Positions 37,676 to 46,707 of a DNA stretch of 64,000 nt are shown here, in pieces. Within the stretch, counting starts at the first letter, position 1; each line of letters starts with the position of its first letter. The notes beneath the pieces were generated by a model. It saw only the letters and a list, made by a program, of their open reading frames with translations, did no database searches and was not told the DNA's origin. The stretch is from assembly GCF_000344805.1 (NCBI RefSeq), contig NC_020453.1, positions 7,792,001 to 7,856,000 of the forward strand. The letters run 5' to 3'. A program made the translations under genes and the position numbers. The stretch is from Bradyrhizobium oligotrophicum S58 (lineage in GTDB: Bacteria; Pseudomonadota; Alphaproteobacteria; Rhizobiales; Xanthobacteraceae).

Positions 37676-40356
37676 CGCACGCTCCAGATTCGGGCAAAGT
37701 CGCCAAAGGCGCGGCCCAAAGCTGCTTGTTTGCTCTGGAAATAGACCGCGGGGTTCGCTGGCAGCGCCAATGCGAAGTCGTTCCAGGCCTCGCGTGCATC
37801 AGGACCCGGCAAGGCGTTGCCGCGACGCAGAAGATCGATGGCCGCGCTGATATGCGCGCCAATGTCAGCGATCGCCTGATCGACATCCGGCAGACTGTAC
37901 GGCCTGGGCCGATCAGCCCCCAGAAAGACCAGGCGCGCGATGACCCGCGGATTGTCCGCCACGAGTTGGCGCGCGGCTAGCGCGTAGAGCACACGCTGCA
38001 GCTCGGCGCCGCGCCCGAGAACGATCTCGCTGGCCTTCGCCGGTTCGGCGCCGGTCTTATAATCGGAGACGCGGACGGCTTTATAGGCGCTGTTGAAGTC
38101 CACCCGATCGATGCTGCCGCGAATGCGCACCCCGGCACCGGGAATGATCACCTGTCCCGTCGGCGGCCACAGGAGATCGCCAGCGGCGTCCGTGGCATTT
38201 TCCTCGCGGCCGAACGCGAGTTCGGTCCAGCTGCGCGTGACAGCCTGAAACGCCTCATCGAGCGTCAACGCCTTGAGCGCAAGATCGCGCGCGGCGGCTA
38301 GCGTGTGGCGCCACAAAAGAAGGGGTGGGGTCGAACGCTCGACCGGCCACTGCGCCCCGATGGCGGCAGATGCCGCATCGAGGGCGTTTTCGATCTCATG
38401 GCGGGCCGCGCGCACATAGCCGGGATTGGGCTCGAGCGCGTCGACCGTGCGCTTCAGCATCTCGTGGACGAGCTCGCCGAAGGCGCGCGCGTCGAGCGAC
38501 AAAGGTTGCTCGTCTTCGACCGGCGAGCGCCAGCCCAAGGCGTAGCGCCACACAAAGGCGAGCGGGTCGCGCAGCATGAGGCGAAGCGATGTAGCCGACT
38601 GCACCTGCTCGATGGCCCGCGTGATGACGGGATGGTCGTGGCTCACGCGACCGTCATGAGCGGTCACTGCAGGGTTTCGGCGATTGCGCCAGCAGGCGTC
38701 AGCGGCTCGCAGCGCCGCCGAGATCGCCGCCTCTTCGGGCCGAGCCAGCAGGCGGTCGGCCTCGCTGAAAGCATGGCTCGGGATGCGCGCGCGTTTCAAT
38801 GCCGTGGTGCATGGGCCGTGCGGCAGGAGCGGACTGGGCGCCTGCAGCCCGCCTTGGGCGTTGCGGCGACTTCGCGACAGCACCAAAGCGCCGGCGGCCT
38901 GCGCGGTGATGATCGCATACGCCCGCCGGTCCTGTTCGCTGACCGACACGGAATCCAGTAAGTCACGCGACAGGATGTGGCTCGGAACCAGCGGATCTTC
39001 GCCGGTTCGCCGCGGCCACGATTGCGTCGTCAGACCAAGCAGACGGACGAAGCGACGTGGCGCGGCCGCGAGATGATTCGCCGGACACCAGACCGCGCAG
39101 GCGCCCGGGTCGCGGCCATCGGGAAGACGAAGCTCCTGCAGCGAAAATTCGAGCGCATCCGGCGGCGCACGGCGAAGCGCCTCGACCCAGAGCGCCTGTG
39201 CCGCGCGCCCGAGCAACAGACCGCAGGCTGCATCTGCGGCGCCGGCTCCTCTGGCAAGCACCTCGAGAACAGGCATGAGCAGCGGCCGCACGTCGACGCC
39301 ATCCGTGCGACGAGCATGGGCTTCATCGAGTGCGCGGCGCCATTGCTCAAGCTCGAAGAGCGCAGCGCCAGGCCTCAGGCCCTGCGCCCAGGTCGGAGGC
39401 AGCGCATCGAGGCCGCGGCTGCGTCCAACGGCGCGGCCGAGGAGGCGGCGCACGCGATCCTGGCTCAACCCATTGAGCAAGACGTCGGCTAAGGCGGCGC
39501 AGGTCTGGCCTTCCCGCGACGCCAGCGCCGGCACGCCGTGCGAGAAATGCACCGGCAGACCGGAGTCAGCCGTCAGCACCAGCATGTGGTCGTCCCAGCC
39601 CTCGGTCGCCGTGGCGCAGACGGCGATCTCGTCCGGCCGTGCGCGGCCTGACGCGATGAGTTCGCGGATCCACCGCAGGGCTTCGACGGCCTCGGCGCGC
39701 GGCGAAGCGCAGGAGACGATCTCGGGTGGCGCCGGTGTGGGCCGCGGATCGGAGCCAAGCTCGCCGGCGAACCAGGCGACATCGGGATCGCCGGGATTGC
39801 GCCAGATGAGCGGCACCTGTTGCGCGAGGGCAATGAGCAGCGGGCGCCAAACGGGGGCGACCCAAACGACGCGATCGAGCTCGACCGCGCCGAGGACCGT
39901 GGGCGCGTACGCTACACGCTGTAGGGCTGCATCGCGCAGATCGCGCGGCGACAGGACACCCGCAGGCAGGCTCGCACGCACATGCGCATCGATTGTCATA
40001 AGATCCTGGAGCCGCGCGCGCTCACGGGCGCGGTCGGCCAACGCGAAGTCGGCGTTCCACAGCCGGTTCAGCGTCCAAGCCGCAGAACGCGTCATGCCGG
40101 GAAGGCTTCGGATGCTCTCGAGTTCGGCGAAACCGCCGGCTTCGAGCGCCGACCGGATCGCCCGGTCAAGCTCCTCCGATTGGGCGGGGCGCGTGAAGCC
40201 GCCGGCTAGCCGTGCCGCAAGCTGCGGCAAGGTTATGATCTGCACGCCGCCTTCATTTTGTCGTGCGGCGGCGATCCGCCTCATGCGAAAGGCGAGCGGC
40301 CCTTCAACGACAACAGTTCGACGAATCATCACCCCGCTCCCCGCATCCCCCATCAA
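37672..40356 (-). CDS. AddB-like PD-(D/E)XK nuclease, partner of the AddA-like helicase
   Basis: 894 residues. The N-terminal half resembles the helicase-like scaffold of AddB but has no Walker A motif (VVVEGPLAFRMRRIAAARQ), so it should not hydrolyse ATP. The C-terminal quarter is a RecB-family nuclease: RAFGELVHEMLKR, then RGSIDRVDF and VSDYKTG near 750-770. No [4Fe-4S] Cys set is obvious. An ATG internal to the start (MIRRTVVVEGP, residue 10) is an alternative start. It is first in a two-gene operon with the AddA-like gene; together they could form a two-motor-like end-processing complex. Confidence 0.85.
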   Translation of the reverse strand: MMGDAGSGVMIRRTVVVEGPLAFRMRRIAAARQNEGGVQIITLPQLAARLAGGFTRPAQSEELDRAIRSALEAGGFAELESIRSLPGMTRSAAWTLNRLWNADFALADRARERARLQDLMTIDAHVRASLPAGVLSPRDLRDAALQRVAYAPTVLGAVELDRVVWVAPVWRPLLIALAQQVPLIWRNPGDPDVAWFAGELGSDPRPTPAPPEIVSCASPRAEAVEALRWIRELIASGRARPDEIAVCATATEGWDDHMLVLTADSGLPVHFSHGVPALASREGQTCAALADVLLNGLSQDRVRRLLGRAVGRSRGLDALPPTWAQGLRPGAALFELEQWRRALDEAHARRTDGVDVRPLLMPVLEVLARGAGAADAACGLLLGRAAQALWVEALRRAPPDALEFSLQELRLPDGRDPGACAVWCPANHLAAAPRRFVRLLGLTTQSWPRRTGEDPLVPSHILSRDLLDSVSVSEQDRRAYAIITAQAAGALVLSRSRRNAQGGLQAPSPLLPHGPCTTALKRARIPSHAFSEADRLLARPEEAAISAALRAADACWRNRRNPAVTAHDGRVSHDHPVITRAIEQVQSATSLRLMLRDPLAFVWRYALGWRSPVEDEQPLSLDARAFGELVHEMLKRTVDALEPNPGYVRAARHEIENALDAASAAIGAQWPVERSTPPLLLWRHTLAAARDLALKALTLDEAFQAVTRSWTELAFGREENATDAAGDLLWPPTGQVIIPGAGVRIRGSIDRVDFNSAYKAVRVSDYKTGAEPAKASEIVLGRGAELQRVLYALAARQLVADNPRVIARLVFLGADRPRPYSLPDVDQAIADIGAHISAAIDLLRRGNALPGPDAREAWNDFALALPANPAVYFQSKQAALGRAFGDFARIWSVR

Positions 40357-40404
40357 CGAATTGCTAGGTGATCCCCCAAGGGATGCCTCGCCAAGTTCCG
40401 CCTT

Positions 40405-40761
40405 CTATTCGATGCTGTAGTTCTGCTTGTCGCTATAGCCTGCCCAGGCTTCAGAGGTGAAAGAGGGTGAACCGTCAATCCACCCGGCTGTCTGCCACAG
40501 GATATCCAATTGCTCTTGAACCTTCGGGGCGAGTTCACCGTTCATCTCGGCCAGTTTGGCCACAGGCAAGATGACCTCCGGTTGCCGCACTCGTCTTCCG
40601 CCGGGCCGTGCGGCAGACAACTCAACGTCTTCAACTCCATCGAGGGAAATCGAAACCAGCGCAGGGCCTGCCACACCGAGGTCGCTGGCGATCGCGGCCA
40701 TTCGCTCCAGGGACGCGAATGAGCTTCCGCAGCATACGGTGAAAGACTGTAAGGCAGCCAT
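40405..40761 (-). CDS. Protein of unknown function, possibly the end of a frame-shifted larger gene
   Basis: 118 residues from the ATG at 40761. No domain recognised; the C-terminal part is acidic and Trp-containing (LDILWQTAGWIDGSPSF). The same frame stays open without any start codon back to 40854 and reads as plausible protein (SYFSSIAPGAKFVRTRLES). The overlapping frame upstream (to 41035) also reads as protein up to NSDNLEK. A frameshift near 40855 in a gene of about 200 residues is therefore possible. It lies downstream of no obvious promoter and upstream of the AddB-like gene on the same strand. Confidence 0.5.
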   Translation of the reverse strand: MAALQSFTVCCGSSFASLERMAAIASDLGVAGPALVSISLDGVEDVELSAARPGGRRVRQPEVILPVAKLAEMNGELAPKVQEQLDILWQTAGWIDGSPSFTSEAWAGYSDKQNYSIE

Positions 40762-40857
40762 CGGATCCAGCTTGGAAGGGTTTCGACATTGAATACTTTC
40801 AAGGCGCGTTCGGACAAATTTAGCTCCAGGCGCGATTGAACTGAAATAGCTTTTCTA

Positions 40858-41158
40858 GATTGTCCGAATTATAGCGGCCCGAAGATCGCTCCTCACCCGC
40901 GGGCTGGAGATAGTCACTCTGCTGAAAACATGCTGCAGGTCGTCGCGCGTGCGACCCAACAGTTAGGAGCCGCGATCTTGGGCTATTTGACGTATGCCAG
41001 AAGTCGCCGGTTCTGAACTTCAACAGGTTAGACACGATTCAGAACGAAGCAGCCGAAGTCGTCAACCGCCTTAATTCAGGCTCGGCTCCAGAGGCGGCCC
41101 GTGGTGGCGCGGCAATCGTCCTGAACTGGAAGTGAGTGCCAACGCGTGAAGCAGTCTG
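40858..41158. other. Gap of uncertain coding status
   Basis: About 300 bp. The minus strand may hold the N-terminal part of a disrupted gene (41035 to about 40855). The plus strand has a competing open stretch ending at 41135 (...IQNEAAEVVNRLNSG...). Both cannot be real and neither is secure. Confidence 0.3.
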
Positions 41159-41377
41159 TCATCGTACTAAGCGAACTCCAGGATGATCGCCGTCGATGAA
41201 TTGCACGCCGGCGGCCTCAAGAGCGCGCCTGACAGCCGCCAGATTGTTGATTGACGGAATACGACGGCCTTTTTCGAAATCACGAATTGTACTCTCGCTC
41301 AAATTGGACCGAGCAGCCAATTCAGCCTGAGACCAGTCGAGCAAACCACGAGCCGCCCGAGATTGATCGGGAGTCAT
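41159..41377 (-). CDS. Small XRE-family DNA-binding protein
   Basis: 72 residues, nearly all of it one Cro/C1-type helix-turn-helix (ARGLLDWSQAELAARSNLSE, then STIRDFEKGRRIPS), followed by NNLAAVRRALEAAGVQFIDG, which is the usual end of this short rhizobial family. Probably a repressor of itself and of the divergent gene starting near 41496, an arrangement typical of island control genes. Confidence 0.9.
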   Translation of the reverse strand: MTPDQSRAARGLLDWSQAELAARSNLSESTIRDFEKGRRIPSINNLAAVRRALEAAGVQFIDGDHPGVRLVR

Positions 41378-41495
41378 TCAACCGCCATTTCATGGGAACA
41401 CGATTTTCGTTTAACAGCCACGAAAAGCGTTGACATCCGCGATTATAAACGCTAACCGTGTAAAATTATCGGTTTCCGTGTACCGAGTTGAAAAA

Positions 41496-41927
41496 ATGCG
41501 TGATTGCGCCAAAGGCACCACCCCCGAGGAAGCTGCCGGAGACCTAGACGCTCCTTTGGTCGCCTTCGAAAACCAGTTCTTGGCGTTGGTAGCTGAACTC
41601 GATCGTGACGGTGAAAACCTAAAGCAGTCCGACGAGTACCTGACGGCGCGGGATGAGGCCCTCCTGGCCCGCCTTGATCCCGTTGAACGAGCCATCATGG
41701 GGACCCCCGCCTATACGATGACGGGCTTGAGTGTGAAGGCCCGTCACTTGGCCTACGTTCTGTCGGAGTACTGGGAAGCCCCAATCGATCAAATAGGTTG
41801 GGAAGGACGAGCGGTGCGTCTGCTCGTTGAAGCGATATGCAACGTCGCAAGCACGCCCTTAAGCATCCGAAAGCCACAAGTCGGAAAACAGCAGACGGAA
41901 GGTGGCCATAGAGATCCCAACGGGTGA
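41496..41927 (+). CDS. Protein of unknown function, divergent from the XRE regulator
   Basis: 143 residues from the ATG at 41496; a TTG at 41430 would add 22 residues, but that TTGACA looks more like a -35 box. The sequence is helical and acidic (FENQFLALVAELDRDGENLK, then DEALLARLDPVERAIMGTP), with a conserved-looking middle (LSVKARHLAYVLSEYWEAPI). No domain named. I believe such proteins recur on Bradyrhizobium islands but cannot confirm it here. Confidence 0.65.
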   Translation: MRDCAKGTTPEEAAGDLDAPLVAFENQFLALVAELDRDGENLKQSDEYLTARDEALLARLDPVERAIMGTPAYTMTGLSVKARHLAYVLSEYWEAPIDQIGWEGRAVRLLVEAICNVASTPLSIRKPQVGKQQTEGGHRDPNG

Positions 41928-42192
41928 GCGTGACGATTGAGCGGCTCCTCACTCAGTCGAGGGTTCAATGCGCTGGAGCGTTTCCATCAAAGTCCCCCCG
42001 GGAAATACCTGCCATTTTCGGTATTCGCGGCAAAGACAGCTTAGGCATTGAGCCAGCAAACCCGCTTTCGGTCCGCTCATGCCCTCAAACCTGCAACCAC
42101 AATCATATACAAGGTTACAGCAATCAACGCCTACATGCTTATGGGTCTGGTGCGGGACAAGCGTGCGAATTAGTGGCCTTTTTCCATACGCT

Positions 42193-42330
42193 TCAGAATT
42201 TTCTTTCGAGCGCTCGCTGTTGGGCTAGCTCGTCTAGAGTGTCCGCAGCCTCTTTCGACAGATCCAACGTTAGACGTGCCCTAGGGCCGAAATTGGCTCT
42301 CATGTCATCAAGCGCGCTGGGCCTCTTCAC
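42193..42330 (-). CDS. Very short ribbon-helix-helix-like protein
   Basis: 45 residues from a GTG at 42330 with a strong ribosome site (AAGGAGA, 6 nt before the start). The sequence has the look of a ribbon-helix-helix core: strand RARLTLDLS, helix KEAADTLDELAQQRALERK. RHH proteins are usually slightly longer, with a second helix, so this may be truncated or a complete mini-protein. It stands alone in an otherwise non-coding stretch of the island. Either an antitoxin remnant or a small regulator. Confidence 0.5.
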   Translation of the reverse strand: MKRPSALDDMRANFGPRARLTLDLSKEAADTLDELAQQRALERKF

Positions 42331-42549
42331 CGAGTATCTCCTTCAAAAGGCAACACAATCTATCAACGCGCGCAGTACTTTTGCTGCCGAGTTCGGTCAC
42401 TTTGGTGCGTCAAGGCACACCTCCCGACACGACGCGGTTCGGCTCGTGCCGGGTAATTGGAAAAGACCCAAGTGCGGATAATGACTAGCGCGGCTGAGGA
42501 TCCTCGTGCAAAATCCAGGAATTGCAACTTTTGCGTTCAGGGGTTCGCT

Positions 42550-42696
42550 ATGCGCCTAGTATTTTTTCCTACCACGCTCGCTTGCGCTCTTAGTTTTACT
42601 ACTTCGTCCTTGGCCGATTGCGACGCCAGAGACTTCATTGTGCAAGACAAGACTTCCATCCAGACTAGCGAGCAAATCCAACTCGATTCGTTCTGA
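42550..42696 (+). CDS. Short exported protein, probably a truncated relative of the next gene
   Basis: 48 residues with a signal peptide (MRLVFFPTTLACALSFTTSS, cleavage near LAD-CD). The mature remnant DCDARDFIVQDKTSIQTSEQ ends after about 26 residues. The placement of a Cys just after cleavage and the following segment recall the start of the mature 42828 product (ENCELKIVMATYERTSSYHS). It may be the 5' end of a paralogue broken by a stop at 42696. Confidence 0.4.
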   Translation: MRLVFFPTTLACALSFTTSSLADCDARDFIVQDKTSIQTSEQIQLDSF

Positions 42697-42827
42697 CGGC
42701 CACCCGAGAACATTTCGGCAACCAAATGTTCTCTACCTTGAAGGGAAGCCCTCACGAAGCGATTACAACAAGCGTCGCTGCGACATCGGGGTGGTTGACC
42801 TAAAAGTATCCTCAGGGGGACTAAGTC

Positions 42828-43904
42828 ATGCAAGCATATGCGATGCGAACGTTGGCTTTGATTGGATTTTTCGCGCTACCGCTTGCGGCGCAAGAGGCAG
42901 CCGCAGAGAATTGCGAGTTAAAGATCGTGATGGCCACTTACGAGCGCACCTCTAGCTATCATTCAGATTACCGTCTAGCCAAATTCGTCAAAGAAGAAGA
43001 TTGGAACGAACTGTCTAAAAACGCTGGAGCCAGCGGAAAAATATATGGTGTCCCTGTTAGCGGCAGCTATGGTGAGTTCAAAAAGGCTTACAACGCAATG
43101 GAGCAGCAGCTAAGCGAATCGCTCAGCCAAGATCAAGCTCAACAAATCTTCTGGACCGGATTGGATAAGAGTGCCGCCGATGCATACCAAAAATGTTTGG
43201 AGTTGAACGTCTTCAATCAGCTCGGCCTTCATATCGCTGTGGTGGAAGGGAGCGAAGACGCTGTACTTTTGAAGGTTCGCTGGACATTTCCAGGAGCGAA
43301 CACCGCGATCAAAATCAAATGGACCGTTCCGACTGTAAATGGAGAGCCGCTCCCAACAGAGATTGATCCTGGCGATAATTTTGTTTCCGTAGCGCGCCCC
43401 AAAACCGGCGGCATTATCGTGGCCGCCACCTACAATGGCGTTGCTTCGGAAGTAATCAAAATCGCCTCTCTCCCTCCTCCGCCTCCAATTAAGATCGAAA
43501 ACTGTGTTTTGCAACCTTCCGCAGACGTGTGCCTTCGGTGTGAATTTGAGGTAAATGACGTTGTTACGAAAGGAGCAAATTCCAAAGAATATGCGTGCCG
43601 TAAGATGCCCGGGGGCGCCCTGATTAGTGTTCAACCGTTAGACGTGAAAATATCTCGGGCTGCAGGAACGGGCGACTGCTGGTACGACGTTCAAATGAAA
43701 GGACCGGACGAAAAGCCGTTCTCTGTCTTGAACTATTCAGGTGAATGTCTTGACCCAATGTCCGCCTCCGGATCAAGCAAGTTTGTGAAACCAGTGGTCA
43801 ACGGCTTAGGAAAAGCCAGCTTCTTTGTAGAGAAGTGTGGCTCGGGGTCGATATGCCGCATCCAAGGCAAGCTAGTCATTGAAGCGGAAACGTCCGCGAA
43901 ATAA
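42828..43904 (+). CDS. Exported protein of unknown function
   Basis: 358 residues with a signal peptide (MRTLALIGFFALPLAAQEAA). The mature N-terminal part is helical and tyrosine-rich (SSYHSDYRLAKFVKEEDWNE, then SGSYGEFKKAYNAMEQQL). The C-terminal half is beta-rich with a Pro hinge (LPPPPPIKIENC) and several Cys residues (CVLQPSADVCLRCEF, CWYDVQ, GECLDP, EKCGSGSICR), suggesting disulfides. GC and codon use are clearly lower than in the chromosomal flanks. Ribosome site GGGGGA precedes the ATG. No known domain recognised. Confidence 0.75.
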   Translation: MQAYAMRTLALIGFFALPLAAQEAAAENCELKIVMATYERTSSYHSDYRLAKFVKEEDWNELSKNAGASGKIYGVPVSGSYGEFKKAYNAMEQQLSESLSQDQAQQIFWTGLDKSAADAYQKCLELNVFNQLGLHIAVVEGSEDAVLLKVRWTFPGANTAIKIKWTVPTVNGEPLPTEIDPGDNFVSVARPKTGGIIVAATYNGVASEVIKIASLPPPPPIKIENCVLQPSADVCLRCEFEVNDVVTKGANSKEYACRKMPGGALISVQPLDVKISRAAGTGDCWYDVQMKGPDEKPFSVLNYSGECLDPMSASGSSKFVKPVVNGLGKASFFVEKCGSGSICRIQGKLVIEAETSAK

Positions 43905-44105
43905 CTCCTTCGGAAATTCGGCGGCAAGTCGCCTGCTGGCAGCGTGCTGATTTTGCATTTACCATTAGAGCGGCCGAAGATTTTTTCGTAGCGGGACACG
44001 TTAGTGTATCAGACAAGCAAACTCGGACTCCGTTTCGGTGATAAGCTGCCAATCGATTACTTGCGTTCCCCCAAAAGAAGATGACCAAAGCAAATCGGAC
44101 TAGAT

Positions 44106-44933
44106 ATGGGCAAGGAAGAGCAACTGCTATCGCTATCTATCGCCGACACGATCCATAAGGCCGACGCAGTCGTGCAGAAGATTTCGTACATAATTTCAGG
44201 CTTCCGAGACTCGGACGACGCCGACCGCGATAATCCAGAATTGGATGAAGCCAACGAGCAGTTGAGCTGGTGCGTCACAAAGATCTACCGTGATGTCGGT
44301 ATACTTGCAGAGCGCATGGGCCTAGCGCAACTCGCCGCCAGCATGGCCGCTGAATTCAAGAGCATCAAAAACATATCGGAGGTTCATCCGCCTGCCGGAG
44401 ACATTTTCTTTACAAGCCCCCATCTCACGAGCGCTCGGGGCGCATTTAGCTCAATTGCGACGATGACGCAGGGGACCGAGATAACTGGTCTGAGCGTGTT
44501 GGAAACGATCCTCGAGAACACGCCTCAAATTATCGAGCTTACGCGAGCCGATCCGAAAAAGGAGTCCGATGTCCAGCGCGAGGTCCTGAAGGTTTTGAAG
44601 ATCGCGTTTCCTGACACCGAACGTGAGCCGTCGATCAGCCAGGTGTTTAAGCACTATCATCCCGATTTCGGCATCCGGTCCTTGATGGCGGCGGTCGAGT
44701 ACAAGTTCTGTGACACTAAGGCCGAGGTCGTTACGGCCCTTGATGGACTTTACACCGACATGAAGGGCTACATCGGCCATTACGACTGGCGAACATTCTT
44801 CGCAGTGATCTACACGACCGATACGCTTGTTAATCCGAAAGAGATCGCCGCTGAATTCCGCGGTATGAAGGCAGACACGAACTGGATTCCGATTGTTGTC
44901 GTCGGCAAGGGAGGAAGGCAAGCTAAGCCGTGA
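44106..44933 (+). CDS. PD-(D/E)XK nuclease-domain protein
   Basis: 275 residues. The N-terminal ~140 residues are helical and unrecognised. The C-terminal domain has the PD-(D/E)XK pattern: an acidic helix (KKESDVQREVLKVLKIAFPD), then HPDFGIRSLMAAVEYKF (Asp, then Glu-x-Lys), then a helix and strand (YDWRTFFAVIYTT). This C-terminal layout is found in stand-alone predicted endonucleases of defence regions. It sits 5' of the SieB-like gene on the same strand. An effector nuclease role is inference. Confidence 0.75.
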   Translation: MGKEEQLLSLSIADTIHKADAVVQKISYIISGFRDSDDADRDNPELDEANEQLSWCVTKIYRDVGILAERMGLAQLAASMAAEFKSIKNISEVHPPAGDIFFTSPHLTSARGAFSSIATMTQGTEITGLSVLETILENTPQIIELTRADPKKESDVQREVLKVLKIAFPDTEREPSISQVFKHYHPDFGIRSLMAAVEYKFCDTKAEVVTALDGLYTDMKGYIGHYDWRTFFAVIYTTDTLVNPKEIAAEFRGMKADTNWIPIVVVGKGGRQAKP

Positions 44934-45197
44934 TGGGATCCGACACCAGCCACTCCGCTGGTTTTGTCCGATGGGCGGTTCGAGCCGGAGAGAGTGCCTA
45001 CCCTATCAAAGCGCGGCTTTTGTTAAGCTGCATCAATTGCTTGAGGATTTTTTGGTAGCGGGGGAACGCTACCGCCTTTCACCACACCAACCATACATAA
45101 GATACTCTATCCAGTCATTCGCCTGAATCGTGCCGGCGCAAGCAGGGGAAAAACGGTTGACAGCGCAGCTCCTGGACTGGTCTCAACCGGCACGACA

Positions 45198-45821
45198 ATG
45201 TATCAACCAGGGATGGTAGTTGACCCGAAATGGCTTGAGCTATTCAAACTGCCGCTAAGGACGGCCCTTGCCGTCGCTATCGCCAGCTGCGTTTTGCTGG
45301 CATTGGTCTTTACTCAGATTCTGGACCTGGGGCCGATTGGCCTGTTCGCCCTTCCCGTTCTCATCATTGCAGCGGTCGTTTCCACGGCAATGTCCGTTGT
45401 TGGAATCGTCGTTGCCTTGTCCGCCCCACTTCGTGAGAAGCGGAAGCAATCCGCGCTGGAACAGCGACGCGCAATTCGAAAAAAAGAGGAAGATGAGCGG
45501 CAAGAACAAAGGAGGGTTAGCGTCCTTGGCAGGCTGAACCACCTATCAAAGGAAGAAATCGACGTGGTGGCGAAGGCTCTCCGCGACGGCTCGCCAACCT
45601 TCTACACCTACGTGTTTAGCCCGCCCGTTGGCGTCATGCAGGGAAAAGGGTTGGTGTGGTCGCCTGGCGGCACTCACCACCAAGACTATTACCCGTTCAG
45701 CTTTCACGACTTTGTTTGGGAGGCGCTACTGGAGCGCAAAGACGAGTTCATCGCAAAGGACGCAGAGCACAAACGGGCCGAGGAAGAGCGCAAGAAGGCT
45801 GAAAGAAGCCGTCGCTATTGA
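45198..45821 (+). CDS. SieB-like superinfection-exclusion membrane protein
   Basis: 207 residues. Two hydrophobic helices (about 20-40 and 48-75) are followed by a basic coiled coil (REKRKQSALEQRRAIRKKEE), then a small soluble domain LNHLSKEEIDVVAKALRDGS plus GVMQGKGLVW, then a charged tail. This order resembles the SieB/super-infection-exclusion group: two helices and a C-terminal domain with 'LS..E' and a 'G..GK/GL' end. SieB proteins abort growth of some infecting phages at the membrane. The assignment is by eye and moderate. Confidence 0.55.
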   Translation: MYQPGMVVDPKWLELFKLPLRTALAVAIASCVLLALVFTQILDLGPIGLFALPVLIIAAVVSTAMSVVGIVVALSAPLREKRKQSALEQRRAIRKKEEDERQEQRRVSVLGRLNHLSKEEIDVVAKALRDGSPTFYTYVFSPPVGVMQGKGLVWSPGGTHHQDYYPFSFHDFVWEALLERKDEFIAKDAEHKRAEEERKKAERSRRY

Positions 45822-45843
45822 GAATTACCGCTCCTATGGCCCT

Positions 45844-46266
45844 ATGAGAATGGACCCTGAAGCTCTGTACCATCAGCTTGGCCACCTGGTGGCCACCATG
45901 CCAAATCTCAACGGCGGCGACTGGAAAACACCCGAGGGCCAGCGTTGGCTTGGACGTGCCGCTGTGCTTGTCCAGGCATTGGGGGCGAACAGCGCTGATA
46001 TCGCCGCTTTCAACGTGGCCAGTAACAACCTTGGTACTGGCTTACATACTCAAAACGTTCAGGCAAGGCCTGGCCCCTGCGAGGAGCCTGCACGATCGTA
46101 TAATCACCATAGACGACGCGGGCGCCTGGACGCCTGGACGCTTACCCAATCGCTGAAGGACTTTGCGGCTCGCTCGCCAGCTACCATCGTTAAGGTCGAT
46201 GCCGAAACCGCCGCCTTAAAGGTCAGCGCATACGGTGCCATCTGGCAGACCGCTGCAGCGCTTTAG
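45844..46266 (+). pseudogene. Disrupted gene with an 8-bp duplication frameshift
   Basis: The frame starting at 45844 (MRMDPEALYHQLGHLVATMP) reads as the N-terminal domain of a larger family I associate with a phospholipase-D-like region. Near 46050-46085 the sensible reading moves to another frame (LHDRIITIDDAGAW). At 46123-46138 the octamer CGCCTGGA is repeated in tandem. Removing one copy restores ITIDDAGAWTLTQSLKDF and the following KVDAETAALKVSAYGAIW to the end. So at least two lesions, one of them an 8-bp duplication, have broken this gene. The upstream change may be an internal deletion. Confidence 0.6.
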
Positions 46267-46707
46267 TTCAGCCATGCCCACAATCAGCCCCCCGCCGGCG
46301 AGAAGGGGCCTAAGCCATTGGACAATCTGGTTGCGGGATGCGCAACAGCCGCCCCCCCCAAAGACTGCCGCCGTTTGTTATTTCTTTAGCGTTCTGAATA
46401 GCTTGCATCTCCGAGCATGCTTGAAGCTTTTCGCTCCGGAAGAGGACCGAGAAAAATTTGATGTCAGCAGAATGTGTTGTGGAGTTGAAAGTCGACCGCA
46501 AGGCTATCGCAGACGCGCCATTTGAACTGGATGGGATGCTCCAAAGCACAGGCTCAATCGCTCCGGTAACTCGAACACCCCAGGGAGGATCGTTGCTCCC
46601 TCGGCACTGGAAAAGAAAACATTTGGAAGATGCCATCGGAGCCAGTATGCGACGATTCCGCTCGGATCAGCGCCACTTAGTACGGCGGTGAGGCAGTCCA
46701 ACCTACG
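46267..46707. other. Gap without secure genes
   Basis: About 440 bp. A plus-strand frame from 46458 (77 residues) and an antisense frame of 108 residues overlap. Neither shows a domain, and both may be relics. No repeat or RNA gene recognised. Confidence 0.4.

Noticed and set aside
40930..41135. Plus-strand open stretch ending in IQNEAAEVVNRLNSG... near 41135
   Set aside because: It has no start codon in a good context and conflicts with an equally plausible minus-strand reading; left as undecided gap content.
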